NCBI GenBank assembly: GCA_039191215.1
Contig: JBCCXT010000014.1
Span: 3,677-67,676, forward strand
Direction: 5' to 3'
DNA from: HKCCE3408 sp039191215
Lineage (GTDB): Bacteria; Pseudomonadota; Alphaproteobacteria; Rhodobacterales; Rhodobacteraceae
Length of the DNA stretch: 64,000 bases
The notes under the pieces are model-generated. The model ran no database searches and was not told the origin of the DNA. It saw nothing but the letters and a program-made list of their open reading frames with translations. A program made the translations under genes and the position numbers. Position 1 is the stretch's first letter; every line of letters begins with the position of its first letter. Of this stretch, positions 25,164 to 32,852 are shown piece by piece.

Positions 25164-25820
25164 ATGATGACAACGACAACGAAACACAATCTCAGCGACG
25201 AGCTTTTAATGGGCTACGCAGCAGGGGCGCTACCGCAGGCGTTTGATCTGGTTGTGGCAAGCCATGTGTCGCTTAGTTCAGATAGCCGGTCCCGCCTTGA
25301 TGGCTTGGAAGCATTGGGCGGCGCGATCTTGGACGATATCGACACCGTCGATTTGGCCGATGACAGCCTGGATCAGGTGATGAAACAGATCGCCGGGACA
25401 GAGCCTGACGCAAAACCGGATGCGGTGTTAGAGACGCAATCCACCTTCCCGGACCCGCTACGCCGGGCTGTCGGCGGCGATTTGGACGCGGTCCAGTGGC
25501 GCGCGATTGGGATGGGCGTGAAACAAGCGGTCTTGCATGATGACGAAAACGGCACAGCACGTCTGTTATCGATCCCTGCAGGCGGTGAAATGCCAAAGCA
25601 TTCACATCGCGGGTTGGAGCTGACTTTGGTGCTGCAGGGCGCCTATCGCGATGAAGACGGTCGCTATGCGCGGGGCGATATAGAAGAGGCTGGTGAAGAG
25701 ACCAATCACACGCCGGTCGCCGAAGATGGCGAGGCGTGTATCTGCTTGATTGCGACGGATGCCCGGCTGAAGTTTGAGAGCCTTCTGCCGAGGATCGCGC
25801 AGCCTTTCATCGGGATCTGA
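25164..25820 (+). CDS. chrR: ChrR-family anti-sigma factor with altered zinc site
   Basis: A 218-residue ChrR: an N-terminal anti-sigma domain (about 1-75) and a C-terminal cupin lobe (about 105-218). In R. sphaeroides ChrR the N-terminal zinc is held by one early His and an HxxxCxxC motif. Here His8 and His34 remain, but the two cysteines are Ser38 and Ser41 (codons AGT and AGC at 25275 and 25284). The cupin metal residues His146, His148, Glu152, His182 and the Cys192/Cys194 pair are all present, each offset by five from the R. sphaeroides numbering I recall. The gene lies two bases after rpoE. Whether it still binds the sigma factor is open. Confidence 0.85.
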   Translation: MMTTTTKHNLSDELLMGYAAGALPQAFDLVVASHVSLSSDSRSRLDGLEALGGAILDDIDTVDLADDSLDQVMKQIAGTEPDAKPDAVLETQSTFPDPLRRAVGGDLDAVQWRAIGMGVKQAVLHDDENGTARLLSIPAGGEMPKHSHRGLELTLVLQGAYRDEDGRYARGDIEEAGEETNHTPVAEDGEACICLIATDARLKFESLLPRIAQPFIGI

Positions 25821-26221
25821 GCAAGGCTTGGCCGTCGAGCCGGGCCCGATTGGGCCTATGCCGCGCCAATTCCAAGTGCGGCAGCATGCAACAACCGCGC
25901 CGAGGGCAACCCACGCTGCTCGGCCTGGCTTTTGCCGGTTTCGTGCAAGGCATCCCGACATCATCGCGTCGCGCGATTTGGCACACGAGGATGCGCGCGG
26001 CCTCAATCCGATCGGCCGGCTGCTCGATGTTGGCGGCACTCTTCGAACCTGGATCGCGTTTATCTTCTGGAAGCATGGCAATTGCGGTGCGTATACCTGC
26101 CAAACCCCGTCCGAGCGCGATCGGGCGCTGGCCTCAACCCGGGTTTCGGCCACCACAGACCAGCGCAAATGATACATGATCAGCGTAACAGACGGGTTTG
26201 GCCAGGGATCGAGGAAAGTCA
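25821..26221. other. 401-base gap without a supported gene
   Basis: Several frames are open here on both strands, but their predicted proteins lack family motifs and have arginine/serine/cysteine-rich compositions typical of shadow frames. The gap separates chrR from the pseudouridine synthase. The only functional element I see is the GAGGAAAG ribosome site (about 26210) for the next gene. Confidence 0.5.
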
Positions 26222-26872
26222 GTGACCGGGCTTGTCTATGACCCGCCGCAGGGCCCGCTTTCGATCCTGCATGATGACCATGAGCTTTTGCTGGTCGACA
26301 AACCAGCCAAACTGCTTAGCGTGCCAGGAAAAGGCGCGCATCTGGCCGATTGCCTGCTTGTGCGTGTACAGGCAGTCTTTCCGCAAGCTTTGCTGGTGCA
26401 CCGCTTGGATATGGACACATCCGGCGTGATGGTCTTCGCGCTGACACCGCACGCACAGCGCCATCTGGGCCGGCAATTTGAGCGCCGCCAGGTGAAAAAG
26501 ATCTATGTGGCGCTTGTGGCGGGGCGTGTGGCCGAGGATGCTGGCGAGGTCGACTTGCCGCTTTGCGTCGATTGGCCGAACCGGCCATTACAACATGTCG
26601 ATTTCGAGAACGGCAAACCCGCCCAGACGGCTTGGCGCGTGCTCAAACGGCAGGACGACATAACCCGATTGCGGCTGGAGCCACGCACCGGGCGGTCACA
26701 TCAATTGCGCGTCCATATGCAAACGCTTGGCCACCCGATCTTAGGCGATCCATTTTACGCAACAGGGCCGGCGCGGCAGTATCCGCGTATGATGTTACAT
26801 GCCGAAAGCCTCAAGCTACGCCACCCGGATGGCGGCAAGCATCTGCAGTTTCGGGCAAAGGCACCCTTTTGA
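26222..26872 (+). CDS. RluA-family RNA pseudouridine synthase
   Basis: A 216-residue pseudouridine synthase of the RluA family, which isomerises uridine in rRNA or tRNA. The catalytic Asp63 is in the hallmark HRLDMDTSGVMVFA, and the RTGRSHQLRVHMQTLGHPILGDPFY motif follows near the end. There is no N-terminal S4 domain, fitting RluA itself (23S U746/tRNA32 type) or a related single-domain enzyme. The GTG start at 26222 is chosen for its GAGGAAAG ribosome site. Confidence 0.88.
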   Translation: MTGLVYDPPQGPLSILHDDHELLLVDKPAKLLSVPGKGAHLADCLLVRVQAVFPQALLVHRLDMDTSGVMVFALTPHAQRHLGRQFERRQVKKIYVALVAGRVAEDAGEVDLPLCVDWPNRPLQHVDFENGKPAQTAWRVLKRQDDITRLRLEPRTGRSHQLRVHMQTLGHPILGDPFYATGPARQYPRMMLHAESLKLRHPDGGKHLQFRAKAPF

Positions 26873-26895
26873 GCATGTCGCAGATGCTGGCGGCG

Positions 26896-27942
26896 CTAGC
26901 CAGCCTCGTGCCCGCGCAGCACGCGGTCAGAAAAGTTGAGCCGGGCGTCGCGTATCGGCGCAGTGGTTGCGCGCAATTCCGGCTCTCGCTCCAGCATCAG
27001 CTCCAGCTCATCAAGCCGGTTCATCGCAATCAGTTCCAGAATATCCGTGCAGACCGCCCCACCGCGACGCGGCAAGGCGGCAACGGGCTGGACAAAAGCC
27101 ACGATCGGTGCGGCTTTGATGGCCCGCTTGGGCAGGTCGGTTTCTACAAATGCATAAAGCCCAACAGTCCTTCCGGGCAGCGGCACCGGGCTGACCGAGA
27201 CGTCCCGGATGCGCGCATCCGCCATGAGCGCGTCGCGCACCGCAGGCCCCTCCCGCGTGGCGGCGTGTTCGGTGCCTTCGCCGTCTGACCAGTTAAAGAG
27301 CTTGCGGGTCAGAAACATGTAGGCGCGCTTGCCGGTCCGGCGCCAAAGCTGGCTGGGCCCCGATCTGGTCCGCATGATCCGAATCGCGGTCGGCCCCATC
27401 GACGCTTTTGCATAGCGCCAGCGCTGTTTTTGCAGATGGCGCAAATCCTCGTAGGCCATGGCCCGAAAGAGCCGCCCGCGCGACCGGTGCACTCGGGTGA
27501 GCTGGAAATCGATAACGCCCGCGCCGCCATCGGGACAAAGCAACCAGTTTTGCGGCTTGGCCAGATCGTTATGCGTGACGCCGCGGCGGCGCAAATCGCG
27601 CAAAAGACGGCGCGCATCGCGATACCAGACCTCATCTGCCGTGCGCGCGATGTTAAGCGGTGTGCCTTCGGACCACCCGCGCAGGATGCCATCCCGATCG
27701 ACCCGGATAAGCGTTGGCACGCCTACAATGCCCTGCACCGCCGCCAAGCCGCGCACTTCGCGTCGGGCCAGCCGCCACGCCAACCACCGCGACCAAAAGG
27801 GCAGGCCCGACAATTGGCGCAGTACCAGCTTGCGTGCCGGCTCACCTTCGGCGTGGCCGGCGAATGTTTCCGACAAGGCGTCGCGTTTGAGAACCGTGGT
27901 GGCGACGAACGTCACCTCATTGGGATCATCGTGGGCGTGCAT
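26896..27942 (-). CDS. Kinase-fold protein with a ligase-like C-terminal region
   Basis: A 348-residue protein. Residues about 30-190 have a protein-kinase-like fold as in InaA/lipopolysaccharide kinases: the catalytic HND at 124-126 (GVTHNDLAKPQNWLL) and the metal-binding DF at 145-146 (GVIDFQLTR). A classical glycine loop is not seen. Residues about 255-335 (VRDVSVSPVPLPGRTVGLYAFVE read approximately, LPRRGGAVCTDILELIAMN) look loosely like the C-terminal domain of AMP-forming ligases. The ATG at 27942 follows AAGAGG. Its 3' end lies 23 bases from the convergent rluA-like gene. Target unknown. Confidence 0.65.
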   Translation of the reverse strand: MHAHDDPNEVTFVATTVLKRDALSETFAGHAEGEPARKLVLRQLSGLPFWSRWLAWRLARREVRGLAAVQGIVGVPTLIRVDRDGILRGWSEGTPLNIARTADEVWYRDARRLLRDLRRRGVTHNDLAKPQNWLLCPDGGAGVIDFQLTRVHRSRGRLFRAMAYEDLRHLQKQRWRYAKASMGPTAIRIMRTRSGPSQLWRRTGKRAYMFLTRKLFNWSDGEGTEHAATREGPAVRDALMADARIRDVSVSPVPLPGRTVGLYAFVETDLPKRAIKAAPIVAFVQPVAALPRRGGAVCTDILELIAMNRLDELELMLEREPELRATTAPIRDARLNFSDRVLRGHEAG

Positions 27943-27987
27943 GCTAGGCCTCTTAGGCAAGCGGCGCCGCCTGGGCAAGCGTTGGAC

Positions 27988-29424
27988 TTAGCCATCCCAA
28001 TCCGACACAGCCTTGACCTCAAGGAACTCATGCAGCCCCCAGGCGCCACCCTCGCGGCCATTGCCAGATTGCTTCATCCCGCCGAAGGGGGAGCCTTTGC
28101 CAAATCCGCGAGAGTTGACCTCAACCATGCCGGAACGGAGCTTGCGGGCCAGTCGCCGCGCCCTGTCCCGGTCGCCGGTCTGGATGTAGTTGGTCAGCCC
28201 GTATTCGGTGTCATTGGCGATCTGGGCGGCCTCCGCTTCGCTGTCAAACGGCATCAGCGACATAACGGGGCCGAAGACCTCTTCGCGGTAGATGCGCATC
28301 TCGGGCGTGACATCAGCAAAAACCGTGGGCCGCACGAAATAACCACGGTTGAGGCCTTCAGGCCGGCCGGGACCGCCCGCAATCAGGCGCGCGCCTTCGT
28401 CGATCCCCGATTGGATGAGGTCCTGGATTTTGTCGTATTGCGTGGCCGAGACAACAGGGCCGATATGGCGCCCCTGGGCGCTGGCCTGCGCCACACCCAT
28501 CGCATCGGCCGCGGCGCCCGCTTCAGAGATCGCCGTTTCATAGCGCGGCGCCTCGACGACCATGCGCGTGGGCGCGTTGCAGCTTTGACCGGAATTGTTG
28601 AAAACCCGAAGCGCACCGCGTTTGACGGCCTTTTCATGGGCATCGGCAAAGATCAGGTTGGCGCCTTTGCCGCCAAGTTCGAGGCTGACGCGTTTGATCG
28701 TATCGGCCCCGGATTTGGAGATCAGCCGACCGGCCCGGGTTGAACCGGTGAAGCTGACCATATCCACGTCTGGATGGGCCGAAAGCTGGCTGCCCACGCC
28801 CGCGCCATCGCCGTTGACCAGGTTGAAGACCCCGGCGGGCAAATCCGCTGCATCCATAATCTCAGCGAAAAGCAGACCGGAAAGCGGTGCGATCTCTGAT
28901 GGTTTCAACACCATGGTGCACCCGGCCACAAGCGCCGGTGCGACCTTAAGAACAACCTGGTTCATCGGCCAGTTCCACGGCGTGATCAGCGCGCATACGC
29001 CGATGGGCTCGTGCAAAATTCGCTCTCCGGGTGCATGTTCGCCAAGCGGGTGATCCCAGGCAAAGCCGCGCGCGGCCGCCAGGACACCGTCGAAATGCCA
29101 GCTTCCGGCGCCGACCTGCTGGTCGCGGGCCATATCAATAGGCGCGCCCATCTCGGTTGAGATCGCCTGCGCCATGTCTTTGGCGCGCGCCTGATAAGCC
29201 GCCGCGACGCGCTCCAGTGCGGCGATCCGCTCAGCCGGGTCTGTTGCGGCCCAACCGTCAAACGCTGCCCGGGCAGCAGCAACCGCTGCATCGGTGTCTG
29301 CGGCACCGCCAAGGGAAATCGTCGCACACGGTTCTTCGGTTGAAGGATCGATAACGTCACAGGGCTGGCCGTCTTGCGGGTCGACCCATGCCCCGTTGAT
29401 GTAGAATTGTGTTGTGTCGGGCAT
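27988..29424 (-). CDS. Aldehyde dehydrogenase family protein
   Basis: A 478-residue NAD(P)-dependent aldehyde dehydrogenase. Family motifs are ITPWNWPMNQ (cofactor pocket Asn), FTGSTRAGRLI, LELGGKGANLIF with catalytic Glu, and FNNSGQSCNAPTRM with catalytic Cys. The C-terminal end EVFGPVMSLM and FGGMKQSGNGREGG is complete. The start at 29424 (MPDTTQF) follows GGGGAGAGG; the longer frame upstream covers the peroxiredoxin gene on the other strand. Substrate unknown; it is 45 bases downstream of the kinase-like gene on the same strand. Confidence 0.92.
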   Translation of the reverse strand: MPDTTQFYINGAWVDPQDGQPCDVIDPSTEEPCATISLGGAADTDAAVAAARAAFDGWAATDPAERIAALERVAAAYQARAKDMAQAISTEMGAPIDMARDQQVGAGSWHFDGVLAAARGFAWDHPLGEHAPGERILHEPIGVCALITPWNWPMNQVVLKVAPALVAGCTMVLKPSEIAPLSGLLFAEIMDAADLPAGVFNLVNGDGAGVGSQLSAHPDVDMVSFTGSTRAGRLISKSGADTIKRVSLELGGKGANLIFADAHEKAVKRGALRVFNNSGQSCNAPTRMVVEAPRYETAISEAGAAADAMGVAQASAQGRHIGPVVSATQYDKIQDLIQSGIDEGARLIAGGPGRPEGLNRGYFVRPTVFADVTPEMRIYREEVFGPVMSLMPFDSEAEAAQIANDTEYGLTNYIQTGDRDRARRLARKLRSGMVEVNSRGFGKGSPFGGMKQSGNGREGGAWGLHEFLEVKAVSDWDG

Positions 29425-29578
29425 TGATCCCTCTCCCCTGGCGGCTGTGCAAACGCCTGTCCGGTTTGAACCGATTGCACCGAACGGGCGACCTTTTTCG
29501 CGACATGGACCCGTGCAATTCCGTCGCGCCATGCATATTGTCGCCGGGTTAACTTTTGCGACCGGAAGGAAGGAAGCC

Positions 29579-30232
29579 ATGTCGCTCCGCATAAATGATA
29601 CAATACCGAACCTGTCTGTTACCACCGACCAAGGCGAATTGACGCTGCATGACTGGGTCGGCGATAATTGGGCGATCGTCTTCAGCCACCCCAAAGACTT
29701 CACGCCTGTTTGCACCACCGAGTTTGGCGCTGTTGCCCAACTGGCCGATGAATGGGACGCGCGCGATGTGAAAGTGCTGGGTGTCTCCGTCGACGGGGTC
29801 GCCGACCACGTAAAGTGGAAAGCTGATATCGAGCATGTCGGCGGGGCAAAACCCGGATTTCCGATCGTCGCTGATGACGGGCTGGAGTTGTCGAAGGCCT
29901 TTGGCATGTTGCCTGCCGAATATAACCTGCCCGAAGGACGCACGCCCGCCGACAGCCAGACGGTACGCTCGGTCTACATCATCGGGCCGGACAAGAAGGT
30001 CAAACTGGTCATGACCTATCCGATGACGGTCGGTCGAAACTTTGCCGAGGTCCTGCGCGCGGTGGATGCGCTGCAGACATCGACACGGGAAAACATCGCC
30101 ACACCGGCAGATTGGGTGCCGGGCCAGGATGTTGTCGTGCCCGTTGCAGTCTCGGACGAGGATGCAATGGCGAAATACGGCTCGATGGACAAAAAGCTGC
30201 CGTATCTGCGGATGGTCAAACTGCCGGGTTAA
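29579..30232 (+). CDS. 1-Cys peroxiredoxin (Prx6 type)
   Basis: A 217-residue peroxiredoxin that reduces hydrogen peroxide and organic hydroperoxides. The peroxidatic Cys45 lies in the PKDFTPVCTTEFG motif. There is no second conserved Cys, and the long C-terminal part (TRENIATPADWVPGQDVVVP) is typical of the Prx6 subgroup. GGAAGGAAGG precedes the ATG. It is divergent from the aldehyde dehydrogenase; together with the nearby RpoE-ChrR locus it fits an oxidative stress setting, though no RpoE motif was confirmed here. Confidence 0.92.
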   Translation: MSLRINDTIPNLSVTTDQGELTLHDWVGDNWAIVFSHPKDFTPVCTTEFGAVAQLADEWDARDVKVLGVSVDGVADHVKWKADIEHVGGAKPGFPIVADDGLELSKAFGMLPAEYNLPEGRTPADSQTVRSVYIIGPDKKVKLVMTYPMTVGRNFAEVLRAVDALQTSTRENIATPADWVPGQDVVVPVAVSDEDAMAKYGSMDKKLPYLRMVKLPG

Positions 30233-30241
30233 CGGGCGAGA

Positions 30242-30880
30242 TTATCCGTAGCTACGGCGCGGCGCATGGAGATGGGCGACCGAGCCCAGCTCCACCGCGT
30301 TGTAAAGCTCAATGACATGGGCATTGACCAAGCGCACGCAGCCCGACGAGGCGGATGTGCCGATTGACCAGGGCTGTGGCGTACCGTGGATGCGCAGATA
30401 GCTATCGCGGCTGCCGCGATAGAGGTAGAGCGCGCGCGCACCGAGGGGGTTGTCGGGCCCGCCCGGCACACCGTCTGCGAATTGCGCGTAAACATGCGGC
30501 TCGCGCGCGATCATATTGGCCGTGGGCGTCCAGGAGGGCCATTCCTCCCGCCGCCGGATCGTGTAAACGCCGGGGCTTTGCAGACCGATCCGGCCCACCG
30601 CCACGCCGTACCGCATTGCCGTGCCGTCAGAGCCAATGTGATAGAGGTATTTCGCCACCGGATCGACATGGATGTCACCGGCGCTCAACCCGCCGCGATG
30701 TTCCACCTGCGTCGGCAAAAAGCGGTCGTGGATGCCCCAAGGATTGTTGCCCAACCGCTCCGGCTGGGTGACATCCTCGTCGAAGGTAACCGCGTCCTGC
30801 GCGCGCGCGATCCCGGTTGAGGAAAACAGCGCACCAAGCGTGACGACGCCCGTGGCGATGAAATGACGGCGGGTCAACAT
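30242..30880 (-). CDS. L,D-transpeptidase (YkuD family), Tat-type signal
   Basis: A 212-residue L,D-transpeptidase that would cross-link peptidoglycan stem peptides through 3-3 bonds or anchor proteins. The N-terminus MLTRRHFIATGVVTLGALF has a twin-arginine-like motif and a hydrophobic core ending ARA. The catalytic motif HGTP...SGCVRL (SASSGCVRLVN) is intact, with Cys in the nucleophile position. The start at 30880 is chosen to begin at the signal peptide. It converges with the peroxiredoxin gene with a 9-base gap. Confidence 0.92.
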   Translation of the reverse strand: MLTRRHFIATGVVTLGALFSSTGIARAQDAVTFDEDVTQPERLGNNPWGIHDRFLPTQVEHRGGLSAGDIHVDPVAKYLYHIGSDGTAMRYGVAVGRIGLQSPGVYTIRRREEWPSWTPTANMIAREPHVYAQFADGVPGGPDNPLGARALYLYRGSRDSYLRIHGTPQPWSIGTSASSGCVRLVNAHVIELYNAVELGSVAHLHAPRRSYG

Positions 30881-31077
30881 GGGACCGATTCCAGGCAGCA
30901 ATTCTTGTTGGTAAACCTGTGCACGGGAAAAATGGGTCCTAGCAAGGCATTGATGGCTCACAATTTAGTCAGCGACTTCCGAGCAACAGAATCCGCAGGT
31001 CATTTCGCAAATGAATAGCTAAACACTATCAAATAGATAGCGCTTGGCGGTTCTTTCCTTTCAGAGGGCGTGGCGAT

Positions 31078-31779
31078 TTAGGCCGCGTCCGGGTCCAAAA
31101 GCCCGGCCCGGAAGACCGCGCCCGCCGCCACAGCGCCCAGAATCGGGGCAACAATGAACAACCAAAGCTGTGCCAGTGCTGTTCCGCCCACAAAGATCGC
31201 CGGGCCGATAGAGCGGGCCGGATTGACCGAGACGCCGGTGACCTTGATGCCCACCAAGTGGATCACGACCAGTGCCAGACCGATCGCCAAACCGGCAAAA
31301 CCGGGGCTGGCAGCAGGGCCGGTTGCACCCAGGATGACAACCAAAAAGAGGAAGGTTGCCACAACCTCAAACAGGAAGGCCGCGCCAAGCGAATACTCGC
31401 CCAGATAGCCCGCGCCCCAGCCGTTTTGGCCCAGACCCTGGCTAACGACGTCGTATCCGGCACCCTGGCCAGTGACGATTAGTGTCAGAACTAGCGCAGC
31501 CACGATGGCACCGGCAATCTGCGCCAGGATGTAGATGGGGGCCTGCGCGGCGGGCAGACGTCCCGCAACAATCGCCCCAAGAGTGACCGCGGGATTGATG
31601 TGGCAGCCGGAGACGGGCCCGATGCCATAGGCCATCCCGATCAGTGCGAGCCCGAAAGCGAAGCTGATCCCAGTTAAACCAATCCCGGTCATACCGTCCG
31701 CCCCGGTGATCACGGCTGCCCCGCATCCCAACAAGACCAGCGTGAATGTTCCAATAAACTCCGCCAATGCAATTTTCAT
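31078..31779 (-). CDS. aqpZ: Aquaporin Z-like water channel
   Basis: A 233-residue MIP-family channel with six hydrophobic segments and two NPA boxes, INPAVTLG and VNPARSIGPA. The second-half VNPARS(I)GP and GCHINPA motifs favour an orthodox water channel (AqpZ) over a glycerol facilitator. A small hairpin (CACCC/GGGTG) lies in the leader. A CTATC/GATAG hairpin at about 31027-31041 follows the gene; the 116-base gap to the next gene holds nothing else recognised. Confidence 0.92.
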   Translation of the reverse strand: MKIALAEFIGTFTLVLLGCGAAVITGADGMTGIGLTGISFAFGLALIGMAYGIGPVSGCHINPAVTLGAIVAGRLPAAQAPIYILAQIAGAIVAALVLTLIVTGQGAGYDVVSQGLGQNGWGAGYLGEYSLGAAFLFEVVATFLFLVVILGATGPAASPGFAGLAIGLALVVIHLVGIKVTGVSVNPARSIGPAIFVGGTALAQLWLFIVAPILGAVAAGAVFRAGLLDPDAA

Positions 31780-31895
31780 AGATTTGTCCTCACCCGTGTA
31801 AATTCGACACCCGGCGTAGGGTGAACATGAGACGGGTCCGGCTGAAAAGGGGAAGTCTTTGCCCGCGCTCCCCACATCTGAGAGCTAAAGCCGTG

Positions 31896-32717
31896 TCAGG
31901 CCGCGTCCAACTGATCCTGGCCGCAAACCCGATTGCGACCGTCGTTTTTCGCCTGGTAGAGGCACAGATCGGCTCTGTGCAGCAAATCGCGGCCAACTTC
32001 CCCTTTCGAAAGCTCCGCCGCACCGACACTGGCCGTGATCGATAACCGACCCTCGGGCGAGGTCACGGGCATGCTCTCCAAGGCCGCGCGAAATTGCTCG
32101 GCAATAAAAACTGCATCGTCAAATTCACAATCGGGCATCAGGACGACAAACTCTTCACCGCCATAGCGGCCCACCAGATCGCCCGAGCGCATGCTCTGGC
32201 CTAAAATATTGCCTGTTGCTTGGATGGCCAAATCGCCGATCGCGTGGCCATAGGTGTCGTTGACCGATTTGAAATGGTCGATGTCGGCCATCAAGGCGAC
32301 GAGCGGGCGCTCGGTCAATTGCGCGCGCGCCACAAGATGATCAAGCGCCTCATCAATCCCGCGCCTGTTGGTCAGCCCGGTCAGCGCGTCGGTCCGGCTT
32401 TCCTGTCGAAGCTCATCGGTGTGTAGCAGCGCCGAGACCGTGGACAGGCTGAGATAGGCAAACAGCAGAATGGAGACGCCACCGCCCAGAAACAGGAACC
32501 GGCCCATCCAATTGTGAATGGGATTGGGGTATTCCGGCGGCGAAACCAAAAATCCCAGATAAGACAGGATAAGTAAGGCCATCAAAACCATGGTCAGCTT
32601 CCACGTGCGGGAATGCACGGTGCCGCGCAGAAGTTGCGCGACGCGGTAGAGCGGGACAACGCCGATCATCGCGAGCAACGTCCCAACCGCAATTGCTATG
32701 CCATTGCCAAAAGCCAC
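31896..32717 (-). CDS. Membrane-bound diguanylate cyclase (GGDEF domain)
   Basis: A 273-residue protein with three hydrophobic segments (about 5-25, 40-60, 72-95) and a C-terminal GGDEF domain (about 105-270). The active-site loop is GGEEF (RYGGEEFVVLMPD), an accepted active variant. The nearby DIDHFKSVNDTYGH and DALTGLTNRRG motifs are complete, so cyclic di-GMP synthesis is likely. An RxxD inhibitory site is not certain. The start is GTG. It is 116 bases upstream of the aquaporin gene on the same strand. Confidence 0.88.
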   Translation of the reverse strand: MAFGNGIAIAVGTLLAMIGVVPLYRVAQLLRGTVHSRTWKLTMVLMALLILSYLGFLVSPPEYPNPIHNWMGRFLFLGGGVSILLFAYLSLSTVSALLHTDELRQESRTDALTGLTNRRGIDEALDHLVARAQLTERPLVALMADIDHFKSVNDTYGHAIGDLAIQATGNILGQSMRSGDLVGRYGGEEFVVLMPDCEFDDAVFIAEQFRAALESMPVTSPEGRLSITASVGAAELSKGEVGRDLLHRADLCLYQAKNDGRNRVCGQDQLDAA

Positions 32718-32852
32718 AGGCCTTACATGGCGTTCGCAAGCCAGGCTGTCAGTTGACCAAACGTATAGTAAGGGGCTTGTTTAGCTAAAAATAATGGAAA
32801 AATCCCGCGACCGGCGGCCGCGGGACCCTTTCCTTAGATCGTCTGAGCGGGC

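Noticed and set aside
25602..26177. A 191-codon minus-strand frame in the gap after chrR
   Set aside because: It overlaps the end of chrR and has the composition of a shadow frame with no motifs.
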